DNA from: CAYLUN01 sp964386865
GTDB taxonomy: Bacteria; Verrucomicrobiota; Kiritimatiellia; RFP12; UBA1067
NCBI GenBank assembly: GCA_964386865.1
Contig: CAYLUN010000011.1
Location: 1-64,000 of the forward strand
Direction of reading: 5' to 3'
DNA length: 64,000 bases
In this document: positions 51,336 through 59,348 of the stretch, piece after piece
Numbering within the stretch: the stretch's first letter is position 1
Layout: the number at the start of each line of letters is the position of its first letter
Made by a program: the position numbers and the translations under genes
The notes under the pieces: generated by a model
The model's database searches: none
Seen by the model: the letters and a program-made list of their open reading frames with translations, nothing else
Told to the model about the DNA's origin: nothing

Positions 51336-53618
51336 ATGCATAGGGCGTTCTGGGCGGCGGTCGGTGTCTGCGTGGCAGGAGCGGTTGCGGCGGAGCCGGT
51401 GGGCGACCCGGTCGCGTACGCGCTGCCGCTGATGGGCACGGACAGCAGCCACAAGCTGTCCGCGGGCAACGTCTACCCCGCGATCGCCCGGCCGTGGGGC
51501 ATGAACGTCTGGACGCCGCAGACGGGCAAGATCGGCGACGGCTGGGCCTACTCCTACGACGCCGACAAGATCGCGGGCATCAAGCAGACGCACCAGCCCA
51601 GCCCGTGGATCAACGACTACGGCCAGTTCGCCGTGCTGCCCGTGGCGGGCAAGCGCGTCTTCCATCAGGACGACCGGCCGAGCTGGTTCTCGCACAAGGC
51701 CGAGCAGGCCCTGCCGCACTACTACCGCGTCTACCTGGCGGACTACGACACCACGGTAGAGGTTACGCCGACCGAGCGCGCCGCGCTCTTCCGCGTGACC
51801 TATCCCGCGACCGACCAGGCCTACGTGGTCATCGACGCCTTCGACAAGGGCTCGTACGTCAAAGTCATCCCCGAGCAGCGCAAGGTGGTCGGCTGGACCA
51901 CGCGCAACAGCGGCGGCGTGCCAGCGAACTTCAAGAACTACTTCGTGCTGGTGTTCGACCAGCCCTTTGTCTCGGCGCACGTCTGGAAGGACAAGGAGCT
52001 GCGGGAAGGCCAGCTCGAGATTCAGGACAACCACGTCGGCGCGCTGGTGCAGTTTATGGCCGCCGCGCGCGGCGACCGCGTCCACTTCCGCGTCGCGTCG
52101 TCGTTCATCAGCCCCGAGCAGGCCGAGCTGAACCTGAAGGAGCTCGGCGGCGATTCGTTCGACGCGCTCTGCGAGAAGGGGCGGCAGGCGTGGAACCAGA
52201 CCCTTGGCCGCGTCGCGGTCGAGGGCGGCACGCTCGACCAGACCCGCGTCTTCTATACCTGCCTCTACCGCTCGCTGCTCTTTCCCCGGGCGTTCTACGA
52301 GATCGACGCGGCGGGCAAGCCCGTCCACTACAGCCCGCACACGGGCGAGGTGAATCCCGGCTACTATTTTACCGACAGCGGCTTTTGGGACACCTTCCGC
52401 TCGCTCTTCCCGCTGCTGAACTTCCTCTACCCCTCGATGAACGCCAAGATGACCGCCGGCCTGGAGGCCTGCTACCGCGAGAGCGGCTGGCTGCCGGAGT
52501 GGGCGAGTCCGGGCCACCGCGGCTGCATGGTCGGCAACAACTCCGCGTCGGTCGTGGCGGACGCGTGGCTGAGCGGCGCGCGCGGCGGGTACGACATGGC
52601 CGCGCTCTACGAGGCCGTCGTGCACGGCGCGGAGAACGCGCACCCGAGCATCCAGTCGGTCGGCCGCGCGGGCGCCAAGGAGTACCTCGAGCTCGGCTAC
52701 GTGCCGCGCGACATCGGGATCAACGAGAGCGCCGCACGCACGCTGGAGTACGCCTACGACGACTGGTGCGCGTGGCGGCTGGCGGTCGACCTCAAGCGGC
52801 CGCAGGCGGAGGTCGACCGCTTCGCCACGCGCTGCCAGAACTACCGCAACCTCTTCAATCCGGCCGCCGGCCTGATGTGCGGGCGCAACAAGGACGGCTC
52901 GTTCGACAAGGACTTCAACCCCTTCAAGTGGGGCGGCGACTTCACCGAGGGCAACAGCTGGCACTACTCGTGGTCGGCCTTCCACGACGTGCAGGGGCTG
53001 ATCGGCCTGATGGGCGGACGGCAGGCCTTCGCGGCCAAGCTGGACGAGGTCTTCACGCTGCCGCCGGTCTTCGACGAGAGCTACTACCGCGCGGTGATCC
53101 ACGAGATCCGCGAAATGCAGATCATGAACTTCGGGCAGTACGCGCACGGCAACCAGCCGATCCAGCACATGATCTACCTCTACGCCTACGCGGGCGAGCC
53201 GTGGAAGACGCAGCGCTGGGTGCGCGAGGTGATGGACCGGCTCTACGCGCCCGCGCCGGACGGCTACTGCGGCGACGAGGACAACGGCCAGACCTCGGCG
53301 TGGTACGTCTGGTCCGCGCTCGGCTTCTATCCGGTCTGCCCCGGCAGCGGCGAGGTCGTGCTCGGCGCGCCGCTCTTCAAGAAGGCCACGGTGACTTTCG
53401 AGAACGGCCAGGTGCTCGTGATCCGCGCCCCGCAGAACAACGCCGCAAACCGCTACATCGGCAAGATGGAGCTGAACGGCAAGACGTACACGAAGAATTT
53501 CCTCGTGATCGACGCGCTGAAGAAGGGTGCGGAGATCGACCTCGACATGGCCGACGTGCCCAACGCGACGCGCGGCGCGGCGGCCGGCGACGCGCCGTAC
53601 TCGTTCTCGCGGAAATGA
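51336..53618 (+). CDS. Secreted GH92 alpha-mannosidase
   Basis: A 760-residue calcium-dependent inverting exo-alpha-mannosidase family member. Signal peptide HRAFWAAVGVCVAGAVAAEP; ATG 51336 follows GGCGGAGGGAGA. The N-terminal beta-sandwich begins with PLMGTDSSHKLSAGNVYPA, and the (alpha/alpha)6 domain contains YFTDSGFWDTFRSLFPLLNF. Expected catalytic residues are present: Glu538 in FTEGNSWHYSW as general acid, and Asp647 and Asp649 in GDEDNGQTSAWYVWSALGFY. Their spacing equals that of Glu533, Asp642 and Asp644, which I recall for Bacteroides BT3990. The linkage (alpha-1,2, 1,3 or 1,4) cannot be read off. N-glycan or yeast-mannan mannose is a likely product. Confidence 0.92.
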   Translation: MHRAFWAAVGVCVAGAVAAEPVGDPVAYALPLMGTDSSHKLSAGNVYPAIARPWGMNVWTPQTGKIGDGWAYSYDADKIAGIKQTHQPSPWINDYGQFAVLPVAGKRVFHQDDRPSWFSHKAEQALPHYYRVYLADYDTTVEVTPTERAALFRVTYPATDQAYVVIDAFDKGSYVKVIPEQRKVVGWTTRNSGGVPANFKNYFVLVFDQPFVSAHVWKDKELREGQLEIQDNHVGALVQFMAAARGDRVHFRVASSFISPEQAELNLKELGGDSFDALCEKGRQAWNQTLGRVAVEGGTLDQTRVFYTCLYRSLLFPRAFYEIDAAGKPVHYSPHTGEVNPGYYFTDSGFWDTFRSLFPLLNFLYPSMNAKMTAGLEACYRESGWLPEWASPGHRGCMVGNNSASVVADAWLSGARGGYDMAALYEAVVHGAENAHPSIQSVGRAGAKEYLELGYVPRDIGINESAARTLEYAYDDWCAWRLAVDLKRPQAEVDRFATRCQNYRNLFNPAAGLMCGRNKDGSFDKDFNPFKWGGDFTEGNSWHYSWSAFHDVQGLIGLMGGRQAFAAKLDEVFTLPPVFDESYYRAVIHEIREMQIMNFGQYAHGNQPIQHMIYLYAYAGEPWKTQRWVREVMDRLYAPAPDGYCGDEDNGQTSAWYVWSALGFYPVCPGSGEVVLGAPLFKKATVTFENGQVLVIRAPQNNAANRYIGKMELNGKTYTKNFLVIDALKKGAEIDLDMADVPNATRGAAAGDAPYSFSRK

Positions 53619-53653
53619 GCGCACGCTCCACGGCTGAACAGGTGTTTGGGCAG

Positions 53654-53675
53654 GGACGCCGCCCCGTCGGCGTCC
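53654..53675 (+). repeat. GGACG-type hairpin, copy A3
   Basis: Perfect 7-bp stem GGACGCC/GGCGTCC around GCCCCGTC, preceded by CAGG as other copies are by TAGG or GAGG. Confidence 0.6.
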
Positions 53676-53700
53676 GCCCTTCGGCTGGCTCGGGACTGGC

Positions 53701-53721
53701 GGATGGCAGGGGCTGCCTTCC
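53701..53721 (+). repeat. GGACG-type hairpin, degenerate copy A4
   Basis: GGATGGCAG/CTGCCTTCC around GGG, with one unpaired position. It differs from 15103-15123 at two bases. Confidence 0.5.
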
Positions 53722-53922
53722 CGACCACGCCATGCGCGATCACGGGTCTCATGCCGCGGCCGAAAAGTATCTAGACCCTGTGACAGGCACAATACACACG
53801 GGAGGGCCGGGTTCCACCCCGGCCGCGGACGGCGTGGAAGGCGTCCTTCCCTGTGTGTGTGGCGCCCGTTTAGTCCATTTACTTTTCGGCAGCGGTATTA
53901 TATTAGGACAGGAGGTAATCGA

Positions 53923-55959
53923 ATGATGCGTTTGTTTGCGTTTTCTCTAACGGTTGCGCTCGCAGGTGCTCTCCCGGCGGCGTCTCGGGAGCGTCTGTCA
54001 TATGCGGACTTGGTCGGGCGCATGACCGACCTCGAGCATTTAGCCGTGCTTCCGGAGCCGGGCGAGCGCGCCGCGATGTGGTCCAGCTGGGACCGCAGGG
54101 CGCGCTACGACGAGCAGGCTGCCCAGTACGTCGACTGGTCTGCGAACGGCGACGGAGACGGTAAGATCCGCATGGAGGGCGAAGCGCAGGTGCTCGCCGA
54201 GATGGACGGCCCCGGCGTCATTTGGCGCATCTGGTCGGCCAAGCCCGAGCAGGGGCAGCTCAAGGTCATTCTCGACGGACAGGTCGCAATCGATATGCCC
54301 TTCGCGCACTACTTCGACGCCCAGCACGCGCCGTTCCTCTACCCGGCGCTCGGGTACGAGTCGGCCCGCGGCAAGAATCTGTACGTTCCCATTCCGTATC
54401 AGAAGTCCTGCAAGGTTCTCGCCGAGAAGGGCTGGGGCAAGTACTACCAGATCACCTACACGACCTATCCCAAAGACGCCGCGCTGCCGACATTCAACGT
54501 CGCGCTGTCGGAGGAGTCCGCTGCGGCGCTGAAGCGCGCGAACGAGTTTTTCGGCGCGCGTCTCGGAAACGACCCCGCCGGCGCCCGGGACGGCGAGAAG
54601 ACCCTGCGCGCGAGCGTGAAGGTTAAGCCCGGAGCGGCCGTGACGGTCCTTGAACTCGGCGGACCGCGCGCAGTCACGGCGCTTCGCGTGAAAGCGTCCT
54701 TCGCCGGCCGCGAGGACGAGATGGCGGCCCTCCGGCAGATGGTTCTGCGCATCACGTGGGACGGGGCGGACACGCCCGCAGTCTGGTGCCCGCTCGGCGA
54801 CTTCTTCGGGTCGGCGCCGGGCGTCAACCCGTACCTGTCGCTTCCGGCGGGGATGACGCCGACGGGCGGGTACGCGCTCTGGTACATGCCCTTCGCCAAG
54901 CAGGCGCGGATCGAGCTGCTCAACGAGGGTGACGCGGAGCGCGAGGTCAGCTTCGCCATCACCCACGCGCCGCTGGCGCGCCCCGTCGAAACCTACGGCC
55001 GCTTCCACGCCAAGTGGCACCGCGACGTGATGCCCGTGGCCCCCGCGCGCTGGCCCGATTGGACGGTCGTGAAGACCGAAGGCCGCGGGCGGTTCTGCGG
55101 CATGATGGTGCATGTCTGGAGCCCGCGCGGCGGACAGTGCGAGCGCGTGAAAGAGGCCCACGGGCACTACTGGTGGGGCGAGGGCGACGAGAAGTTCTTC
55201 GTCGACGGCGAGAAATATCCGTCCACCTTCGGCACGGGCACGGAGGACTACTTCGGGTACGCCTGGGGCAACGGCACGCTTTTCGCCAAGCCCTACCACA
55301 GCCAGACCGTGTGCGAGGGTAACGCCGGGCACATTTCGCTGAACCGCTGGCAGATCGCGGACCAGGTGCCGTTCCAGACGTCGTTCGAAGGGTGCTTGGA
55401 GAAGTACTGGCCGAACGACTGGCCGGCCCTCTACGCGGCCGTGGCGTACTGGTATCTGTCTGCGGACGGCGAGGATCCGCACGGCGCGACGCCGGCGGCA
55501 GACCGCCACGGCTACTACTACCGCCCGCCGCAGTCTGCGGCCGGCTTCACCGTGCTCAAGAAGACCAAGGGCAACGTTCAGGGACAGGGGATGGGGCAGT
55601 ACGGCGCTTCCACGTGGTCCAACGACGACCAGCTCTGGTGGACCGGCGCGGCGCCGGGCGACAAGCTGGATCTGGCTGTGAAAGTCGAGAAGGCTGGGCG
55701 GTACGCCGTCGGCGTGAACCTGACCCGGGCCGCCGACTACGCCGTCGTGCAGTTCCACGTGGACGGCAAGGCGCTGGGCGAGCGGGCCGACCTCTTCAAC
55801 AACGGCGTGATCCGCACGCCGCTCCTGCCGCTCGGCACGCTGGACCTTGCCGCCGGCGACCACGTGCTGACGGTCGAGATCGTCGGCGCGAACGACCAAG
55901 CGAAGAAGGCCTACATGTTCGGGATCGACGAGCTGTCGCTGAAGCCGTCCGAGCAGTAG
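53923..55959 (+). CDS. Secreted DUF2961 / GH172-family glycosidase
   Basis: A 678-residue exported enzyme. GGAGGTAATCGA before ATG 53923 is a near-ideal ribosome binding site, and the leader is MMRLFAFSLTVALAGALPAA. The hallmark of the family, FGTGTEDYFGYAWG, places a conserved Glu at 441. DGPGVIWRIWSAKPEQG and KYYQITYTTYP are also typical of the jelly-roll core. GH172 includes alpha-D-arabinofuranosidase and difructose-dianhydride enzymes, usually oligomeric. A C-terminal beta domain (about 555-675; GRYAVGVNLTRAADYAVVQF) resembles a carbohydrate-binding sandwich. It follows the GH92 gene but with its own upstream region. Confidence 0.82.
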   Translation: MMRLFAFSLTVALAGALPAASRERLSYADLVGRMTDLEHLAVLPEPGERAAMWSSWDRRARYDEQAAQYVDWSANGDGDGKIRMEGEAQVLAEMDGPGVIWRIWSAKPEQGQLKVILDGQVAIDMPFAHYFDAQHAPFLYPALGYESARGKNLYVPIPYQKSCKVLAEKGWGKYYQITYTTYPKDAALPTFNVALSEESAAALKRANEFFGARLGNDPAGARDGEKTLRASVKVKPGAAVTVLELGGPRAVTALRVKASFAGREDEMAALRQMVLRITWDGADTPAVWCPLGDFFGSAPGVNPYLSLPAGMTPTGGYALWYMPFAKQARIELLNEGDAEREVSFAITHAPLARPVETYGRFHAKWHRDVMPVAPARWPDWTVVKTEGRGRFCGMMVHVWSPRGGQCERVKEAHGHYWWGEGDEKFFVDGEKYPSTFGTGTEDYFGYAWGNGTLFAKPYHSQTVCEGNAGHISLNRWQIADQVPFQTSFEGCLEKYWPNDWPALYAAVAYWYLSADGEDPHGATPAADRHGYYYRPPQSAAGFTVLKKTKGNVQGQGMGQYGASTWSNDDQLWWTGAAPGDKLDLAVKVEKAGRYAVGVNLTRAADYAVVQFHVDGKALGERADLFNNGVIRTPLLPLGTLDLAAGDHVLTVEIVGANDQAKKAYMFGIDELSLKPSEQ

Positions 55960-55990
55960 CCCCTGATGGGCGTGCCTCGCTGAGCAGGCT

Positions 55991-56395
55991 CTAAGCCGCG
56001 AAGGCTTTCTTGATGCGTGCGACGAGCTGCCGGTTCGTCATCTTGTCCGCCGTCAGCACGGCGAAGACCCGCTTGGCCAGATGCCGTTTCTCCAGGCGCT
56101 TCATCAGCTCCTTCTTGGCCTCTCCGGGGCCCAAGACCACGATCTCGTCGGCCTGGGCGAGGCCGGCGATAACCGCATCGTAGAACGCGTTCAGGTGATT
56201 CTGGAAGGCTCGCAGGCGAACGCCGTCGGCGGGCACTTGATAGTCGTCGAAGGCGCCTTTGCGGGGCGCAGCTCCTGAGCGGCTCGGGTGTCTTTCCGTG
56301 GCCGAGATCGTCAGGCGGGCGCCGACCTCGTGACCCGTGGCGGACACGATGAGCGCTTTGCGATGATCGATCCACAAACCGACTCGGTTGTTCAT
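55991..56395 (-). CDS. Small eRF1-domain-like (baeRF / 'translational machinery') protein
   Basis: A 134-residue cytoplasmic protein. The start at 56395 has GGAGGAG three bases upstream, and the longer frame to 56422 adds only that site. MNNRVGLWIDHRKALIV at the N-terminus and DEIVVLGPGEAKKELMKRLE in the middle match a bacterial family related to domain 3 of archaeal/eukaryotic release factors. Such proteins are suspected of ribosome-associated or stress functions, not proven. It stands alone, convergent with the GH172 gene, 31 bases apart. Confidence 0.7.
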   Translation of the reverse strand: MNNRVGLWIDHRKALIVSATGHEVGARLTISATERHPSRSGAAPRKGAFDDYQVPADGVRLRAFQNHLNAFYDAVIAGLAQADEIVVLGPGEAKKELMKRLEKRHLAKRVFAVLTADKMTNRQLVARIKKAFAA

Positions 56396-56508
56396 GGGCT
56401 CCTCCTTTCCGAAGGTCACCACAGCGGTGGCCCATGATTAACGACTCACTTGACAGATGATAGTGTAGGGCGCGGCGCCGGTTTCGTCAAGGAAACACGG
56501 CCTGAATA

Positions 56509-56758
56509 GGGGCATTCGGGTGCGATTGCAAACTATTGCAATCGCACAGAATTCAGAAGCCAGAAGCCAGAATTCAGGAGTTGGATGCCAACGAGTTATG
56601 TCCGATTCGCGCGAGATTCTTCCTGTCTCCTCTTTGGGAGACACCTTTTTGGGCGGCGCTTTCGTATGTAAGTCGTTGCGAAGCAATTCTGAATTCTGAC
56701 TCCTGAATTCTGACTTCTGGGTGCGATGCAACGAAGTAAAATCGCACCCGGGGCATTC
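56509..56758. repeat. 9-bp target-site duplication of MITE copy 1
   Basis: GGGGCATTC at 56509-56517 and again at 56750-56758, immediately flanking the element. Confidence 0.9.
56518..56749 (+). mobile_element. 232-bp MITE, copy 1
   Basis: Ends GGGTGCGATT and AATCGCACCC are 10-base inverted repeats. Next to the left end a 12-base stem (GTGCGATTGCAA/TTGCAATCGCAC) forms a hairpin. Subterminal inverted repeats CCAGAAGCCAGAATTCAGG and CCAGAAGTCAGAATTCAGG continue the symmetry. GTCTCC-TCTTTG-GGAGAC then ACC and TTTTT at 56625-56650 looks like a rho-independent terminator reading rightwards. It encodes nothing credible and is markedly AT-richer than its surroundings. It is identical to 57724-57955. 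Confidence 0.88.
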
Positions 56759-56824
56759 TTGGCGCGCGGCCGGTTTTCGGCAAAAGGCTGTTCGGCGCCC
56801 CGGCCGCCTTGCGCCCGCTCCGCT

Positions 56825-57661
56825 CTACTCTGAGCCTGAGAGGTAGAGGAGCAGGCTGGTGGCGTTGAAGAGGGCGTGCATGACGATCGGCGTGAGGAGG
56901 GAGCCGGTTGAGGCGTAGGCGGCGGAGAGGGCGGCGCTGAGCGCCAGCAGCGGCAGCAGCGAAATCGCGTGGAGGTGAACGAGGCCGAAGTAGAGGCCCG
57001 TCAGCAGGGCGGCAGAGGCGAAGGCGCGGCCTTTGAGCAGCGCCGGAAAGAGGATGCCGCGAAAGAGGGTCTCCTCCACCAGCGGCGCGACGACTATCGC
57101 CGTGGCCATCAGGAACAGCCGCGTGCCGTTCGACACGCCGCTGTCGCTGAGCCAGTCGAACACCTCCTGCATCTTGGGCGCGTAGCCCAGGCCGTCGGCG
57201 ACCGCGGCCATCACATGCGAGAGCAGCATCACCGGCGGGATGACCGCCAGCCCGTAGAGGACGCCCTTGCCCACCGCCCGGCGCGCCGTGCACGCCGCCG
57301 AGCCGAAGGCCTCCCGGACGGTCGACCGCGCGAGGTAGAGGCAGAGCGAAGCGGTCAGCAGTCCGGCCAGCGCGTAGACCACCGGCCCGAGGACGAGGGC
57401 CGTCTCCGTGGGAGTCGGCGGGTTCGGCTTCTGGAACAGCGCGGGCAGCACGAAGAACAGCGTCGTGAACAGCGTCAGCTGGACGTGCGGGGCGGCGAAG
57501 GGCCGGCGCTCCAGTTCGGCGCGGGCCGGCAGGCTGGGATTCGTCAGGCGGCGCTGGAACAGGAACGCGAGGTAGAGGTCGATGGTTGCGCCCGCGAGCA
57601 GGATGAGCCCGGCCGTGGCGAAGGCCAAGAGGCGCAGCAGGTCGTGAGCGGTGTCGGTCAT
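56825..57661 (-). CDS. CPBP-family intramembrane glutamic protease
   Basis: A 278-residue polytopic membrane protein with about seven or eight hydrophobic segments. The motifs of the CAAX/Abi family are present in order: VEETLFRG (Glu196, Glu197, Arg201), GLVHLH (His229) and IVMHALFN (His262, Asn266). Family members are Rce1-like proteases, also used in bacteriocin self-immunity. ATG 57661 lacks a clear ribosome binding site. The frame stays open upstream through the MITE, which could in principle add residues, but those are not native. The gene is bracketed by two identical MITE copies in direct orientation, so recombination could delete it. Confidence 0.85.
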   Translation of the reverse strand: MTDTAHDLLRLLAFATAGLILLAGATIDLYLAFLFQRRLTNPSLPARAELERRPFAAPHVQLTLFTTLFFVLPALFQKPNPPTPTETALVLGPVVYALAGLLTASLCLYLARSTVREAFGSAACTARRAVGKGVLYGLAVIPPVMLLSHVMAAVADGLGYAPKMQEVFDWLSDSGVSNGTRLFLMATAIVVAPLVEETLFRGILFPALLKGRAFASAALLTGLYFGLVHLHAISLLPLLALSAALSAAYASTGSLLTPIVMHALFNATSLLLYLSGSE

Positions 57662-57714
57662 GCGGGTATTGTGCCCGGAGCGGGCGCGCGGGGCAATCAA
57701 AAACCGCAGGGGCG

Positions 57715-57964
57715 CATTTGCAAGGGTGCGATTGCAAACTATTGCAATCGCACAGAATTCAGAAGCCAGAAGCCAGAATTCAGGAGTTGGATGCCAACGA
57801 GTTATGTCCGATTCGCGCGAGATTCTTCCTGTCTCCTCTTTGGGAGACACCTTTTTGGGCGGCGCTTTCGTATGTAAGTCGTTGCGAAGCAATTCTGAAT
57901 TCTGACTCCTGAATTCTGACTTCTGGGTGCGATGCAACGAAGTAAAATCGCACCCCATTTGCAA
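57715..57964. repeat. 9-bp target-site duplication of MITE copy 2
   Basis: CATTTGCAA at 57715-57723 and again at 57956-57964, immediately flanking the element. The right copy contains the -35 box TTGCAA. Confidence 0.9.
57724..57955 (+). mobile_element. 232-bp MITE, copy 2
   Basis: By eye identical, base for base, to 56518-56749, in the same orientation, offset 1,206. The terminator-like hairpin falls at 57831-57856 and points towards the phosphomannomutase gene but lies upstream of its promoter. Confidence 0.88.
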
Positions 57965-57987
57965 GAGCCTGCCGTTTAGGCTACAAT
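57959..57987 (+). promoter_or_regulatory. Promoter of the phosphomannomutase-galactokinase operon
   Basis: TTGCAA, 17 bases, TACAAT, 33 bases before ATG 58021. The -35 hexamer lies inside the MITE target duplication, three bases from the element. Confidence 0.7.
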
Positions 57988-58020
57988 TGAGCTTTCAACA
58001 GACAACAAAGGAGCTGACGC

Positions 58021-59346
58021 ATGGCCGGTATTTTTAAGGCATACGACATCCGGGGAATTTACGGCAAGGACCTGACCGACGAGATCGCCTACAAGATCGG
58101 CCGGGCCTTCGCGACCTTCACGGGCTGCAAGAAGGTGGTCGTGGCCCGCGACATCCGCCCGCACTCGGAGCCGCTCTTCGCGGCGCTGGCCAAAGGGCTG
58201 GCCGAGCAGGGCGCGGACGTGATCGACATCGGCTACGGCTCGACGCCCATGTCGTACTTCGCCAACGGCACGCTCGGCGCGGACGGGAGCGTGATGATCA
58301 CCGCGTCGCACAATACGGCCGAGTGGAACGGCTTCAAGCTCTGCCGCGCGCAGGCCGTGCCCATCAGCGGCGCGACCGGCATCCTGGATATTGAGAAGAT
58401 CGTGGCCGAGGGCAGCTTCGCGCCCGCGGCCGCGAAGCCGGGCACGGTCTCGAAGGTCGACGTTCTGGCGCAGTACGCGCAGCACGTGGCGACCTTCGCG
58501 CATCTGAAGCACCCCGTGCACGTGGCGATCGACTTCGCGAACGGCATGGGCATCTGGGAGGTCAAGGCGCTCAAGGGCCTCATCACGTGGGACGGGCTCT
58601 TCGAGGAGCCGGACGGACGCTTCCCGAACCACGAGGCGAACCCGCTGCACCACGCGACGCTGAGGGATCTGCAGGAGAAGGTGCGGGCGGGCACGTACGC
58701 GTTCGGCGTGGCGTACGACGGCGACGCGGACCGCGCGGGGTTCATCGACGAGAGGGGCGAGATCATTCCCATGGACCTGATCACGGCGCTGATCGCTCAG
58801 GACGTGCTGGCCACGCGCAAGGGCGCGATCTTCTACGACCTGCGCAGCAGCTGGGTGGTGAAGGAGGTCATCGAGGCCGCCGGCGGCACGCCGCTGATGA
58901 GCCGCGTGGGCCACGCCTTCATCAAGCAGCAGATGCGCGCGCACGACGCGCTCTTCGCGGGCGAGCTGAGCGGCCACTACTACTTCAAGGACAACTTCAC
59001 GGCCGAGAGCTCCGCCCTGGCGATCCTCTCGCTGGCGAACATCGTCAGCAAGTCCGACAAGCCCCTCTCGGCGCTGATCGCCCCGCTGCGCAAGTACTTC
59101 GCAAGCGGCGAGATCAACACGCACGTGCGCCGCGACCCCCAGACGATCCTGGACGAGATCCGGGCGAAGTACACGGACGGCCGGATGTTCGAGCTGGACG
59201 GCGTGAGCGTCGAGTACGCGGACTGGTGGTTTAACGTGCGCTGCTCCAACACGGAGCCGCTGGTGCGCCTGAACCTAGAGGCGAAGACGAAGGCGACGAT
59301 GGAAGCCAAGCGCGACGAACTGCTCGCGATCATCCGGAGGGGATAG
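58021..59346 (+). CDS. manB: Phosphomannomutase / phosphoglucomutase
   Basis: A 441-residue cytoplasmic alpha-D-phosphohexomutase interconverting hexose 1- and 6-phosphates. Phosphoserine loop MITASHNTAEWNG (Ser96), metal loop YDGDADRAGF (Asp233, Asp235, Asp237), sugar-specificity loop GELSGHYYF and phosphate-binding loop SNTEPLVRLNLEA are all present in order. The GELSGHYYF and RGIYGKDL forms are typical of PMM/PGM rather than phosphoglucosamine mutase; the symbol is chosen by that likeness. AAAGGAGCTGACGC precedes the ATG. Galactokinase follows two bases after the stop, so the pair probably connects hexose 1-phosphates with mannose or glucose metabolism. Confidence 0.92.
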   Translation: MAGIFKAYDIRGIYGKDLTDEIAYKIGRAFATFTGCKKVVVARDIRPHSEPLFAALAKGLAEQGADVIDIGYGSTPMSYFANGTLGADGSVMITASHNTAEWNGFKLCRAQAVPISGATGILDIEKIVAEGSFAPAAAKPGTVSKVDVLAQYAQHVATFAHLKHPVHVAIDFANGMGIWEVKALKGLITWDGLFEEPDGRFPNHEANPLHHATLRDLQEKVRAGTYAFGVAYDGDADRAGFIDERGEIIPMDLITALIAQDVLATRKGAIFYDLRSSWVVKEVIEAAGGTPLMSRVGHAFIKQQMRAHDALFAGELSGHYYFKDNFTAESSALAILSLANIVSKSDKPLSALIAPLRKYFASGEINTHVRRDPQTILDEIRAKYTDGRMFELDGVSVEYADWWFNVRCSNTEPLVRLNLEAKTKATMEAKRDELLAIIRRG

Positions 59347-59348
59347 CC

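Larger units (their letters stand above)
53619..53922. other. 304-base intergenic region with several hairpins
   Basis: No gene is seen. Hairpins: GGACGCC/GGCGTCC at 53654-53675, a degenerate copy of the 3435-3455 hairpin at 53701-53721, GCCGGG/CCCGGC at 53805-53822 and GGAAGG/CCTTCC near 53837-53851. TATATT at 53899-53904 is the best -10 candidate for the next gene, without a convincing -35. Confidence 0.5.
56396..56824. other. Gap holding MITE copy 1
   Basis: Apart from the 232-base element at 56518-56749 and its 9-base flanking duplications, no gene is visible. The remaining 75 bases before 56824 are downstream of the CPBP gene on the minus strand. Confidence 0.6.
57662..58020. other. Divergent region holding MITE copy 2 and the manB promoter
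   Basis: Contains the 232-base element at 57724-57955, its 9-base flanking duplications, and the promoter at 57959-57987. The divergent CPBP promoter must lie within 60 bases of its start or inside the element. Confidence 0.6.

Noticed and set aside
50922..53792. Minus-strand open frame of about 956 codons opposite yidC and GH92
   Set aside because: Overlaps two firmly identified genes and has no recognisable domain.
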